DNA of 64,000 bases from Membranipora membranacea (GCA_914767715.1 OU612068.1:23622001-23686000); one strand, 5' to 3'. Positions 24,701 through 36,607 are shown, counted from the first letter of the stretch. Numbers and translations are program-made. Notes: generated by a model from the letters alone, not told the origin.

Positions 24701-27700
24701 AACTCTGCCTGATCCCCCATGGTTTTATCCAACTGAAACAGTTCTGCTCTCTAGATATATAAAAGAAGCAAAAATCTTCGCTTAACCTCAGACTTCACAT
24801 TTTATGTCAACGTATGTATTCAATATTTTTTCGACCTAACTCCATGCAGCTAGAGAAACAATGTGTTTACAAGCACAACAATGGCAGACCCATTGTTACT
24901 GACACAGTGAACTGCAGAAGGATATTTTCACACCCAACAATGGTTGTATGTTGAGCATTGTCAGCAACAATGCAGATAGTTGAGAGCAACATCCCTACTG
25001 TGGGAAGTTAGCAGGAATGCCAAACCAATACCTAGTTGCAGTGAAATCTGCTTGTAAACAATCAATCTCTCATTATAAGTCTATGCAGCTATGTTAACCA
25101 TATCATAATGTAAATACATACATGCTTCTCATCAGATTCAGACTTCAGTCTCTCCAGCTTTTCTATGACTTGCTCTAGTTTAGTAACGCTCTGATCCTGG
25201 GTACTGCATGTCTTCTTGGATTTCCTCAGTTCTAATTCTAACTCTTTGCAGCGACTCTTTTGAAAAGAACTGATAATTGTCAGTAGAGACACAAGCCTAC
25301 CATGACCCTCATCTCATACAAACAAATTTATTTTAACGCTAGTCTACGGCTATCTTCATGTAGACAAATGCATATTACCATCAATGTTTTTTCACACTAG
25401 TTCATTTGACAGGCCCTTTACGCTCAGATGGTTTGTGCAATGCAGAGGGAGTTCATTGGTTTGTGATCCTGTACCCATAGTGATGCGATTTTTTATTGAG
25501 CCTTAGGGAGATATTTCCACAAGTCATCGTTTCGAGGTTACCTTAGTACTTGTTATGAGATCTCTAGATTGCTCCTGTGATTCTAATAATTCTGTCAACT
25601 CTCTTTTCAGTTTACGAATCATGTCATCACAGTTACGTCTGGACAACTGTGACTCATTGGCTGGATAAAAAAAGAAGGGTAGAATAAAGTTTTCGCGCAC
25701 CTTACGGTTTGCTTTATTTCTAAAGGAATTGATTGTGCATGGACAAGAGAACGGTATATTAACTATTTTGATTATCAATGTCTATGAAGGCTTAGTCGTT
25801 AATTTGTACTGTTCATATAACAGATTGTTAAACATCTTGTACACGACAATGCCACTTGGTAGTATTATGTGGAGATAAAATACCTCCCAAGAATAATAGT
25901 AAGCATGCCTGTTCACTTTCACAACAACTAGAACATAGCAAAGTGCCAAGCTGATCTAAACCCAACTACTTGCTTTGTGTTTCGAGGTCTTTGACTTGTT
26001 GAGCTAACCTACTAGCTGCCTCCTCAGCCTTACTCCTTCTCTGTCTCTCTCCGTCTAAATCTTTCATCAGTTGCTGTCAAAAGAATTGATATGGTATATA
26101 ACTGAAGGATGTTAGGTCGACCCTACTGCCACCATGATCAGACTACTTCATATACTTACACAGCTGTAGAGAGGAGATATTGTTGTTTCGATGCACCTCA
26201 ACAAACAAACCAAGATAAAACTAGTTTCTAACCTGCCAAGACCCTATGGGGACTGATCGAAACAGTACTTCATACTGTAACAGTAAGACTTTTTTTTATT
26301 ATTGTCATGAAGCATTATACATAGCAGCGTGCAAAGCTTGGGACACTTGTAGTAGCAACATGATCAGAAAGCCAGCATTGTACCACACAGTCTTATGCTA
26401 GATAGAGCATGCCTTCGATATGCTTGATCAGTGAATAAAGAGGATAAATACAAAAGTATCTGACCTGGTAAGTAGAACTGACAGCGTCACGGTACATGAC
26501 ATCAGTGTTGGTGTTAGACACGGGTCGTGTTCTCAATGCTGATCTCACAGCATCAGCTGAAGGTCTGCTAGGTTTACCTGACTGCTGTGATTGTCGACTC
26601 TTCAAATTGCCGTTGACGTTTCTCAAAGGTCTCCTCTTGGATTCTATAAGTATCAATAGTTGAACATGGTCATGAGTTGCTAAAAGCTTGGAATGAAGCC
26701 ACTTTAAAAAAAAAGAAGGATTAACCTACAAATGATTTTGAATGGTCTTCCGTTTCAGTTTCAGAAAATTGCACATAAAACATCTGTAAGAAGGGAATAA
26801 TTCAGTAATTTGTTTTATTATTTATTTAGGATCACTCTTATCTACAATATAATCTACCCAATCTTCCCAAAAAAATTCAGAACATTACAAACACTTTATC
26901 ATGTCCTATTGATATTCATTAATTACACACTAACCTGGAGGGCTTGTATCAGGAGATTCTTCAGTTGTCTTTGTGTCTTCAGAGGCCAACTGAGCAAAAA
27001 AATGATAAAATATTTCAACGAGTGATTGTAATCACATAGAGTTGTTTTTTTACGAAGAAACAACTAACCATGATAATTATGTGTTTACCAACCAATAGTC
27101 CTGTGGCAAAGGTGATACCGGGGGGGGGGGGGGGGATGTTTTTGAATGCTTATTATTATTGTTGAGTAGATGATAATGCAGTAATAATGTACCAGAAAGT
27201 GGGTTGCCTCAGAAGCACGCTTCGCAATAGAGCACAGAGTATAAGCAGCCATTGCATCATATGACACAACAATTATAAGATGTAATAATTGACTGCATAT
27301 GCATACCTTTTTGGGTAAGTTTGTGTCAACCAGCTGTTGTAGCTCAATTTCAGTTGACTCAATCTTCTTCCTGAGTAATTGTTTCTCCAAATCTTGTAAA
27401 TGCTGTTCAAGTTTTCGTTTCTCCTGTAAATATAACCCAGACCTCATATTAACTAACGGCTCAGTTTTTTATGCTATATCCTCATGTTATCAGATACCTT
27501 CAGCTATATTTGGAAGACATCGGAAGAGGGTGTGCTACAGGGTTTCCAATAATTTAATGCTGGGTTATTCCAGGAGGTTCAATTATAGGGTCATCAGACT
27601 TCCCTTGGATCCACAAATAAATTTTCAACACATGATTACATCAAAAACATCGCCTCTATGAGGCACTATAACAATGATTCGTTGCAACACCTCTAAACAA

Positions 27701-30182
27701 TAGGTCCATCAAATGATTGCTGATTGTCAATTCTTACTTCATCTTCGATCAGCTCGTCGCCAGGGTTAACATCAGAGTGTAAAGTGACATCACTACTACT
27801 AGCTGTTGCTTCCCCATTCTTCTGCGCAAAATCTTCTTTATCCAGCGCTTTATGAAATCTATCTAGTACTGCGTCTATACGAGGTGTGCTCAATACTGTG
27901 GTTAGCGACTCAGATGAAGTCGGTTGTATGGCATAACTTAGCTCACTTAGATTAGCTAAAATCGTGAAATTATATACTATATTGTAATTGACGAAGAGGC
28001 AAAACGATAGATTAACGTTTTCAATATTTCATCTAGGCTTAAGTATGAAGAGTTTAATGGGTCCTGCCAGTAGGCGGGTAAAACCACATAATATGTAAAA
28101 ATAGACAATAAATTGGGGATAGAGATATACTCTAACTAAAGGCTTATAAACTTTTTACTTTTTAATCAAGCTTTGATTAGGGCACTGAATGGATTGACTG
28201 ACACAAATGAGGTGGGAAGGGATGTGGGTTTCAATTAACCTATAATATTGTATATATACTTATACTTGCCATCTGGTGCAGGCTTGTCTGTTGATGTCAA
28301 ACAAGGCAGTTGTTCTCTCAGCACCTTATTGAAATCTAAAATACCAAAAATTTACAATCTATATATATGGGTATAGATAATGTCATAAAGAATTCACAAA
28401 CTTGTGCTGAGTAAACAAATCAAGAAAAAGAAACAAAGTTGGAGTATCGACAAAAAGTAGTCTGTTTGCTCAGGTTACCACTAAATATCCAAAGTTTATA
28501 GCTGGAAATGTGACAGTAGTTTAGCACTGTTCACATGATAAATTACTGAATGGATATCTCTGCTGATCAATAGGATGTGAATTTACTCATAAGGCTAAAG
28601 TAACTTTAGATGGATATTTGGCGACCAATACTTGAGGACCAAAGGGTATTTTCTACAATGTGGGATGAGAACAATTTAGATTTCCAGACATAATAGACTC
28701 TGATAGTACATAGTGGAATCTCGATGTCAATGTGAAGTAGAATAGTAGTCGTATTCCCAGCACACTTACTAAGATTTGAGCATACAGGGTTGCTTGCAGA
28801 TGCACCATCATTGAGTACAACACAGGTGAGATGTGAACAGCTCCTCAGGCAAGTGATGAGATGATTCATGTCAGCGAGCATATTCCCCTGTAGCTGAATC
28901 AGCGCGAGACTGTTTGATGCAGGCAATCTCCGTAACCCACTCAGATTAACGATCTCATTGTATGATAGGTTAATTGTCTGAAGATTACTGGAAAATACAC
29001 AATGCAGCAAGAAATATACAATGAAGCGATGGGTATTAATTTGAGGATTTCCAATATAAAGTCTGCATTAGTTATATTGTGTCTGTATGGTGTTTCATAA
29101 CTTGGTGACAACATTGTTTATCACCTTCAAACTGCCACATGATACAACTCAACGTCTCACAAATTGTACTATTAGTTCTCATGGCTGCAAATAATGAGCT
29201 GCGATCTAATTGCACAAAATTGCTGCTCCAGATCTTGTAGATTCGCCTGTTTCACTGTTTCTTTGCATGTCACACGAGGTGAGATGACACAACAATCATC
29301 AGGGAGAACATCTTCGGATGGTGGTTGTTGCAATAAAAATGTATATATATATAAATCAGAGCTGCGTGAGAGTGAAGATACAGTGCATTAAGAACAGAGT
29401 GTGAAAAGGATGTCACGATAACCATCAATATTCACGAATCCACATGTTAAATCAAGTTAGGACTAAGATTAGTGCTCATGATGTGAATCAGATCAGAATA
29501 CAAGAATCAGCTTTACATTCACACAGCGGTAGAATTTTAGGGATTCTAAGAATTGTTCAACAAAGCACCTTAACTGAATGCACTGATCTTAACAAAAGAA
29601 TACTATAGTTTCAACTACATGGAGCCAGTTTTTACCTGAGGTTAGTGAGACCTTCCACTATTGTGAGCAGATTGCATGAGAGATTGAGATGTTTGAGACT
29701 AGAGAGATACTTAAGACCTTCGATACGACTTATCTGATTAGATGACAAGTCTATGTGTGTCAGCGCTGCCAAGCAGCTCAAGTTCTCTATCCTGCAAACA
29801 AAAACCAGGTGAATAATCAACTCCGGGCTCTAATGTCAGATGGGTAAACATTCAGCTTACACTTTGCAAAATACATTCAGTTATGAAAGCCTTTGAGGAT
29901 TTACGGCAGATGCGCATTCCTTTGTGTTGGTTCTGATTGGTGGGTGGGGAGATAACACATTGGCTAGTGACATTCACAATTTTTTTTATTTTGTACATAA
30001 GATCACTCTCAATAATTTTGGGACAATGATTGAAAGATATCCTACTTGGAGATATAATTAGAGTGAACGTTGAGTGATCTCAGCTTTGGTAGATTTAAGT
30101 ATACATTGTTGAGAGATTCTATTCCGCTGTCGACCAGGAAGAGTTCAGTCTCCCCTTCTTCTTCTCCGCCAGCTGCGGTCAT
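15644..30182 (-). CDS. LRRCC1: LRRCC1, leucine-rich repeat and coiled-coil centrosomal protein (21 exons, complete)
   Basis: Exons, 5' to 3': 30182-30046, 29791-29636, 28987-28770, 28335-28270, 27955-27738, 27423-27307, 26989-26935, 26643-26465, 26073-25974, 25660-25542, 25256-25122, 24750-24494, 24189-24105, 23814-23701, 23257-23186, 22027-21853, 20938-20715, 19261-19113, 18260-18123, 17089-16954, 15769-15644. They join in phase to 2976 bases, 991 residues plus TGA; human LRRCC1 is about 1030. Residues about 20-165 are SDS22-type leucine-rich repeats, about 190-380 a polar linker, and 383 to the end almost continuous coiled coil. Signatures shared with the human protein: SSNQISRIEGL, NPVC after the repeats, GLRKERELWSKELAQQG (human GLRTERKVWGHELAQQG) and a QQD tail. 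Known role: LRRCC1 sits in the distal centriole lumen and supports spindle poles and cilia. The start ATG at 30182 is the first after an in-frame TAG at 30198-30200. Introns 4 and 9 are GC-AG. Confidence 0.94.
18420..18442. repeat. (TTAA)n microsatellite
   Basis: About six tandem TTAA/ATTA units in LRRCC1 intron 19, next to a foldback element. Confidence 0.8.
18527..18985. mobile_element. Foldback (long inverted repeat) element in an LRRCC1 intron
   Basis: The two arms are diverged reverse complements over roughly 150-190 bp each. Examples: CCAGTTTGGTACTTTTAA on the left and its complement on the right, and CCGCATAGGAAAAAC against GTTTTTCCTATGCGG. The unpaired centre is about 100 bp. There is no coding frame. 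The ends and target duplication are not clear, so the family is unknown. Confidence 0.7.
19463..19967. mobile_element. hAT MITE with intact 8-bp target duplication
   Basis: Termini CAGGGGTGCCCAACCT and AGGTTGGGCACCCCTG are 16-bp perfect inverted repeats of the hAT/Charlie type. A perfect 8-bp direct repeat TCGTAGGC flanks it (19455-19462, 19968-19975). The 505-bp interior has no transposase and carries repeated GAGCCA motifs. It lies in the LRRCC1 intron between exons 17 and 18. Confidence 0.92.
20378..20703. mobile_element. piggyBac-like MITE, copy 1
   Basis: The element is bounded by TTAA on both sides, with inverted ends (TTAAGTGACAGTCC and GGACTGACCCTTTAA). A second copy in opposite orientation lies at 42791-43130, with the same internal hairpin (ATAGTGGATCAT... 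/ ...ATGATCCACTAT). TTAA target duplication is characteristic of piggyBac. It ends 11 bp downstream of the LRRCC1 exon 17 splice donor. Confidence 0.85.
21853..22027 (-). CDS. LRRCC1: LRRCC1 exon 16, conserved coiled-coil signature
   Basis: Contains GLRKERELWSKELAQQG at about residues 719-735, the most conserved coiled-coil stretch shared with human LRRCC1. The next exon continues ASLSNERGTMESKIETL (human SSLAQNRGKLEAQIESL). Confidence 0.93.
22765..22858. mobile_element. 94-bp near-perfect palindrome with 9-bp target duplication
   Basis: Two 47-bp arms (TAGTTAAAGAGCTC... and ...GAGCTCTTTAACTA) pair perfectly except for one T/T position each side. The centre is ATCATGAT. GGGCGCGGC is duplicated exactly on both sides (22756-22764, 22859-22867). 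This marks a transposed hairpin MITE with 9-bp duplication, as made by Mutator-like transposases. It lies in the LRRCC1 intron between exons 15 and 16. Confidence 0.85.
28770..28987 (-). CDS. LRRCC1: LRRCC1 exon 3, last repeats and capping region
   Basis: Acceptor gtattttccag, donor A|GTAAGT. Encodes LQTINLSYNEIVNLSGL and the cap segment ending NPVCSNL, as in human NPVCRL. Confidence 0.92.
29636..29791 (-). CDS. LRRCC1: LRRCC1 exon 2, leucine-rich repeats 2-4
   Basis: Acceptor gtttttgtttgcag. Encodes repeats with LTHIDLSSNQISRIEGL and LKHLNLSCNLLTIVEGL, nearly identical to human LQHLDLSSNQISRIEGL and LCTLNLSCNLITKVEGL. Donor AG|GTAAAA, phase 2 to 2. Confidence 0.93.
30046..30182 (-). CDS. 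LRRCC1: LRRCC1 exon 1, start codon and first repeat
   Basis: Starts MTAAGGEEEGETELFLVDSG and continues into LRSLNVHSNYIS. This aligns with the human N terminus (LCFMDKGLQSI...LHAINLHCNNIS). Ends in phase 2 at AA|GTAGGA. Confidence 0.9.
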
Positions 30183-32692
30183 GATGATCAATAACTTCTA
30201 CTATCAGCCAATCGCAAATGATCTTATCCTGTATTCTCGAGAGTGATGAGATTGAAGCTGCATAAGACACAGAGAGTTTTTCTGGTGGAAAAAGACAATT
30301 TATAATCACCAATTGTATGCAAGAGATGCCTTTGAAGAAGCACATCATCACAGAGAGCATTATGTTGCTCTACCACCTACCTAACAGACAGAGACTGTGA
30401 GAAATTGAAGTTTGTTGTTGGTACACACACAACACTACTCTACAAAAAAACTATGAATTGAATGCACAATGGTCTATAAAGACAATGTACACATGTACTG
30501 GTTGTTCATACTTTAGTGAGACTGAAGATCACGGGCAGGCCTACATCAAAACGTTGGAGTAGACCTGTACAGGCAGTGTAAGCAAGAAGTAACAACTGCT
30601 AGCTGTTACTCATTGGACTGGTGTAAGTTAGTTAGTTAGTAAGGTGTCTGGCAATGTAATGCTTGACAGGTTTAAACAGTGCCAGCCAAACATTGCCAGA
30701 CATCCAAGTTCTGGTGAAGACCTGTGTTGGATAACTCCTTGGATGACCTCACTGTTGTCTTGGCAGGCAAACATTTGTCAAGGGAATGGTTTGTTATTAA
30801 ACTTTTCATAAGTACTTTTTTTGGATTTTGTCTCTCCCTCCTCAACAGAATGTGCAGCTACAAGAGTTAACTTAGCAAAGACTCTGTGAATGATACACTG
30901 TGGGCATTTTTACAAAGCCCGCAGAATAACAAGATAATAGGCTATGGTCGGGGGAACAACTCTCTAAATAAACAATGATTCCAATCATGAGAAGACAACT
31001 CATTATGACTCCTGACTTAATTGTATGTGTATTTTAAACCATCTATCAATGCAATAACGATAACATTATGCTTAGTACATCCAAAAGAATTATGAGTTGT
31101 TGTGGCTAAAAAAACTGAAAAAACTGTTCTTTCTCTTCTCAGTCCTACACTTTTCAGCTGTAAAACTCACAGGTCTGCGAGTGGACTTGATAACATTCAA
31201 ACGATATGCCTGTCTATAAAAAAATACCAGAGATTAGTGAGACTTTCCACCCAGTGGTGTATTCATTTCATATTTAGGGCCAGAGGGCCATCGCACAGCC
31301 ACTTTTTCAGCAGGAGAATTTTGAAAAAGCCCATAAAATTGCCATCAGTATATGAACACATTAACGCATTAACAGTAGTAGCCTGTGTCAGCACAGAAAA
31401 AAGTAAAACAGCTCCAAGCTTAGCCCAGCTTTAATTATTATAAACATTACGCTTTCTTTGATTTTCTCTACATATATTTCGTTATAAAATATGCATGAAT
31501 ACAATTGATAATTAATGTTCTTTTGACAATCAAAGCCAGTTCAGTCCAATATAGGAGCGAACTTCATCCACCTATAATTACATAATATATATATCATTAT
31601 CACATTAATATTCGTTAACCTCACACCCTTCCTTTTTTTTTTCTTTCGTTTTGACATCAAACTATATAATCATGATAACCAATGACAGCCACACTTGGTT
31701 ACCGCAGATGCCATTAGCTCAGCTAGAATATAGAACAGCCTTTACAAATGACATCCATGGTTAATGGCAAATAATTGCTCTTTATAATTGACCCTGAATG
31801 TTGCATCACACATTCATTCACTATTAGCTATCATGACAGCAGCAGTACAAGATAGATATCAGTTCCATTAAGTGCTGTTTCTCAAGTTGTCTTCCCCTTT
31901 TATAATGCAGGATAACTCCTGACTTTACTGGATCACGTATCATTATAGGACACTGGAAATTCCACTGTCTCAAAGTGAAGACAGCCAATGAGAATGTTTG
32001 GCTTAAAATAGACTGCGTATCATAATTATTCTAAGCAAATGATGCTTTGGCTTAAAATAGACTATATGTCATAGGGCTTAAGCCAATGAGATTATCTTAT
32101 GTACAATTTCCACATACGGTGCAATCCTGCAATCAATTATGTAAGAAAGACTGAGAGTAAAACATTTTTTTACAGGGAAAACAGCACCGCACCCGCGATG
32201 AAACAGCACAGAGATGAAAAAAACAACAGTCTTGGGAATGATGCAAGGTTTCAGCGAGCACCACCGGAGAGTATAAAAGGAGGAAAATTCAAGAAAAAAA
32301 AAGACAAGTGCTCACCGGATACAAAACCATATTATAGCAGTAGAAAACATGTAGTAGAGCATTTCATATTTTTATATAAATCTGATTTTAATTCAGATAA
32401 ATATTTTGAGAATTAATTTTACGATGAATTATTTTTACTCTGGATTATTCACACTTTGGAGACTGGATTTATTATAAGCAAGAGGACGACAAGGATACAT
32501 TGGTAATTATACTTTATTTTGAAAAGGATTATTATCATTTTTTTTATTAATAATTTTATACTTCTACATTTTTAAATTGACATTTTTGTATTCACATTTA
32601 AATTTAGAACAAAATAAATAGTTGTATTGACCTCAACTAAGCATCCGCTTGATTAAATTATTGAGTTGTAAACAACCACCGAGTATCAGGAT

Positions 32693-32935
32693 TCAAGAGT
32701 CATTAACCCAGTCTTTGACCTTGCAAAATTATCGTTTTTATAAAGCGTCAAGAATTTTATTATCTTTGAGTAGTCAAAGATACTTTGAACTAGAATTGTG
32801 AAAGTCGAATATATCATCAAGAGTCTTTAGCGCAGTCTTTGACCTTGTAAAATTATCACTCTATAAGCATCAATAATTTTATTATCTTTGAGTAGTCAAA
32901 GATACTTTGAAATAGAATTGTGATAGGTCAATTAA
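32693..32935. repeat. Two tandem copies of a ~122-bp unit
   Basis: Copy 1 is 32693-32816 and copy 2 is 32817-32935; both start TCAAGAGTC and continue CAGTCTTTGACCTTG. Each contains the short palindrome TATCTTTGAGTAGTCAAAGATA. No coding frame. Confidence 0.85.
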
Positions 32936-33493
32936 AGCATCGAGCTAAAATTAAAGCTAAATTTGAAGCGACCTAGAGCTATTCTCATTCCAGACAGAGA
33001 AGTGAATTGAAGTCTGTAACCTATCAATTGGTTACAAGGCCTGTGATTCTAATACAACTGCCGGTGTCACCTAATTGGACTTCCAGGCACTAAACAAAGT
33101 CCAACAGCCTTGTTGGAATTTAAATCTCCACAAATAAGTGAGATTATTTATAGATAACTACGCAATATATATATCAAACTACGAACCACAGGCTAATATT
33201 TATTGTAGCCACGAGTTCATAAACCACATACAGTTATCAATCGCTTTGTGGTGCATGAGTATTGTCTCAAGCTTATAACAAGCTTTCTGCTAGCCCAATT
33301 TAGGGATACCTGCGGTTTATTGGCAGGAGCTGCCCTTTGAATGACTAAGGAGCCAACTTCTCCTTAGTTCAAGAGTGGTCAGACTTATAAACAATTCTAA
33401 GGGTTTCTCTAAACCTGGAAAGGGAAGCCAGCTGTTCGTCTCTTGAAATTTTGCCAAGGTTAATTGACACATGTGGTTAATTGAGTGCTACCA

Positions 33494-33498
<5 letters not shown>

Positions 33499-33533
<35 letters not shown>
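33499..33533. repeat. (AC)n microsatellite
   Basis: An uninterrupted run of about 17 AC units. Confidence 0.95.
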
Positions 33534-33537
<4 letters not shown>

Positions 33538-33690
33538 ACCTGAATTACGTCATCGATATATTATTCATTCATAGATTTTATAGAAGGAGCAAACAACTCC
33601 AAATTGAATACACAAAGATAACTAAATTCATTAAATTACGTGTTGGAACTTGGAGTTATTCAGAGTAACTTCCCTTACCCCCTACTTCTT

Positions 33691-33818
33691 TTTCCGTTCC
33701 TCACAGCATATACTTTATAAGTATATGCGGGGAACCATATCCATCTTAATTACCCACCTTTATCATAATTTCTATTTCCGTTCCTCACACCTGTCTTGAA
33801 CGGATTGTCAAGACAGGT
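33691..33818. repeat. Paired hairpins, each preceded by the same 15-mer
   Basis: TTTCCGTTCCTCACA occurs at 33691-33705 and 33775-33789. The first copy is followed at once by the palindrome GCATATACTT-TAT-AAGTATATGC (33706-33728). The second runs into ACCTGTCTTGA, an 8-base loop and TCAAGACAGGT (33789-33818). This may be the end structure of a mobile element, but no family is assigned. Confidence 0.7.
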
Positions 33819-34267
33819 TTAATTAACAGGTGCTCAGAGAGGTCATTGTGTTATTGGTAGGGCTTATGAGTGGATGTCACTTATGTAGCTGTATTCATTG
33901 GCAAGTTCTACATGTTCTTAAATGAACATGTGAGCTTTCATTCAGCTTCATGGCCCACCTCAAAACATGCATCCGCCAATGCCGACCAGGCTCGTACATC
34001 TTGGTTTTAAAAACTGCAATTCTGAATTGCTTGCAGAGAGAGGATAGACATTGTGAATATTCATTGTCAACAAGTTCATCCCAAAAGGTCCGAGTCTTTT
34101 GCTCCAAAATATTCACATTTCTCAGTGATGATCAGTAAAATTAGGAAGATTGCCCATCCTATGACTACCTTGTTATATTTTTAACCACTGTTTAAAATTC
34201 GTCATTAATTCAATTCATGTCGTGTTCATTTGCAAAGACAATATGTTCACAGAATTTGGAATTTGAA

Positions 34268-34600
34268 TTATCAATCACAGTAGAGATGATTAGTTACCTA
34301 ACGCAGCGTCAACAACAAGTTATATCATCGGGAAAGAAGTCTACCGCCACATCTACAGGTAGCCCCCACGGCGGCATAATCAGTATCATTATGTTCTCTA
34401 TTCTGACAGTTGAACTACGCCGATGACACCAGCACCTTGGAGCTATCTTCCCAAATCAACCAATCCAGACTCTAAGTAACTTAAAACAGCATATTAAAAT
34501 GGTGCACAGATCATAACCCGCTTACTGAACGCAAGTAAAACGAAATCTCTCTTCTCATCAACAATATAGTGGTTGAACATGTCACAGATTATAAATATCT
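34268..34600 (+). pseudogene. Non-LTR retrotransposon reverse transcriptase relic
   Basis: One frame reads SYLTQRQQQVISSGKKS and then GSPHGGIIS, matching the RT block before the catalytic site (typically VPQGSxLxP). After a frameshift, YADDT follows at about 34416, the RT catalytic motif, and a further frameshifted part resembles a WC-DHN-LLNASKTK segment. Frameshifts and stops show it is dead. It is too short to place in a clade. Confidence 0.7.
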
Positions 34601-34884
34601 ATAATAATTAAAGAAGATAACACAGGACAGAAAATTATAGCATGATTGAAAGATTGATTTAAATGTGTTTCTGTTCAGAAAATGCAATCAGTAGTGGGTA
34701 TGGTGTAGGTGTAGAACATATATCAACATTTGCGTGCGCGGGCGAGTCAATTCATACAGGGAACAGGGATGTCCTATTTCTGTGTTGTATTTTATGTTTT
34801 TACCAGTTTGTTTGCACTGATAATACAGGGCCCATTCTGCTCTTTTATTCGAAAACGACCCAGATATTATTTTTTATATCAGCA

Positions 34885-35103
34885 GGCAGGGTGGCGAAGT
34901 GGTTAGGATTCAAGCATCTCAATCTGATAGTTGCAGGTTCGAATCCCGGTCACTACCCATGCTGCTGAAGGAGGTGAGCTCTCTGGACAATAGCCTAGCT
35001 TGCCCACTCCTACCTTGTACAGGAGTGCGCTAAATTGAATATGTATAATTGTGTATCTATCTTATATTCATGTAAAGATTGCTGGAGAGCAGCTAAAATA
35101 AAA
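34885..35103 (+). mobile_element. tRNA-derived SINE
   Basis: The head has a pol III A box (TGGCGAAGTGG, from 34892) and B box (GGTTCGAATCC, from 34937) at tRNA spacing, with CACTACC where an acceptor strand would be. A unique body follows, ending near an A-rich AAAATAAAAAAG. The 5' acceptor strand pairs poorly, so it is not a functional tRNA gene. A near-tandem AAGTGATTTAC repeat follows. Confidence 0.7.
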
Positions 35104-35837
35104 AAGTGATTTACATTTACAAGTGATTTACGTTTACATTATATCATTTATATGTGTCAAAATCGGGGAGTTATATCAGCGACCTGCAAGAGTTCAACTA
35201 GCAACACAGTAAAAACATCTCGTTTCGACTTAGTTCATTCATTTCACTTGCCGGTTTTCTCCACTGATTGGTTGCTATATTGCACTTTCTTGTGTTCCAC
35301 CCACTGCAGATTTCAGCAGCTTTGGATGTTTAAGTACAAAACATGACAACGATGTATTACATAATTTGAAATGAAAATAAAATAATTCAGCTGAATTCAG
35401 TTTATTGGCTTGTGGCCGACTATGCCTCCACTTTTCATGGAACTAAAAAAATATAGTAAATAAATGTTAGCACAGTGTCCTTGTGTCATGTGTCACTTGT
35501 GTCACTGAATAATAATTGTCCTCAATTTAATTTGTTGCCAATATTGAGCAATACAGCAATATCATACAGCATAGCAGGATAAATAATTGGAAAAAAAATA
35601 TCAAGTCTGTGGCAGGCACTGCCCCACTGCTATCAGAACAGGATTCGAAAGTCATGAAAGACAAGCGTGACATTTGTGACTTCAATTTCAGAATTGCCAC
35701 CAAATTTAAAATTAATTGCATAAAAAGATTGTCAAAAACAGGAAGTGAAATCAATGAAGTGGCATGGTGACGTAATGAGTACAACTAGCAACATATTTTG
35801 ACATGAAGGTCATATTTCTACATGTCCTGATAGCGCC

Positions 35838-35881
35838 TGTTTAAAGACTAAGGAGTTGTGGGTTCGAAACCCTTTCTGGTC
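35838..35881 (+). repeat. tRNA-like T-arm fragment
   Basis: GGGTTCGAAACCC (from 35860) looks like a tRNA T-arm/B box. The rest of the tRNA fold is not recognisable, so it is probably a decayed SINE head. Confidence 0.35.
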
Positions 35882-36042
35882 ATCAAATTTTAAACTGGTT
35901 GGCATTTCTCTTCAAGGAGTGGTGGCTTTTTTTCCCACACATACCAGAACTTCACTTTGGGGCAAAAACTTGCTTAGACAACACTGATGTTACTCTTTAT
36001 TATTATTTTTCCCATAAATATTACTATTGAGCATATGCTAGC

Positions 36043-36607
36043 GGGTAACTGTAAATTGCTGAACAGGCTGAACAGGTTGAACAGACTGAACAGCTGAACA
36101 GAATTTCTCAGACTACTATTTGTTTGATTCTTTACATGATTGGCTAATTTTGCATAAGCATGGACAATTCTTTATATTCTTCTCATTAAACTATTTATTT
36201 TAAGTTTGCATTCACCTTGGTTTCTTTCAATTTTATGCACAGCAAATTTTTTGGCATTACACGACTAGTGAATGGATGGAAAATAGCCCCCCCCCCCCCC
36301 TATAAACAAAGCTTGTTAAGACTGGCTAGATGGAAGGTTGAGCTGGATAATGTTTCTGGTATCCAATTTCCAGAACACCATCAGATTTTGTCATAATTGG
36401 CACATTGATTGCTTCATTTGCTTGCCCTAAATTGGTTATATTAGGTGCCAACAGGAACTTAGTGACTCATCAAATCATTTGGTTAGGAGGAATGTGTCTG
36501 ACAAGTGATAGTCAGCCAGGGAAATGATAACAAATAATAATTTTAGTCTGAGAAATTCTGTTCAGCTGTTCAGTCCGTTCAGCCTGTTCAGCAATTTACA
36601 GTTACCG
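36043..36607. mobile_element. TIR element with GCTGAACAG minisatellite ends and 9-bp target duplication
   Basis: Inverted repeats of about 85 bp begin GGGTAACTGTAAATTGC and end in its complement CAGTTACCG. Both contain GCTGAACAG-type tandem units. TATGCTAGC is duplicated exactly at the flanks (36034-36042, 36608-36616). The 565-bp interior is non-coding and includes a poly-C run. The 9-bp duplication points to a Mutator- or Merlin-like transposase; the family is inference. Confidence 0.85.

Noticed and set aside
27110-27136. Long G or C homopolymers (27119-27136, 22441-22459, 16016-16026, 36287-36300) as regulatory quadruplexes
   Set aside because: Uninterrupted runs are common replication-slippage tracts; nothing nearby supports a regulatory role.
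33895-34116. A 73-codon frame on the - strand, with vague similarity to the strand-matched region near 44.9-45.06 kb
   Set aside because: Probably two decayed copies of a repeat; similarity is patchy (TTCATCCCAAAAG-like pieces) and no protein family is recognisable.
34885-34960. A functional tRNA gene
   Set aside because: A and B boxes are good but the acceptor strand does not pair properly and a long SINE body follows.
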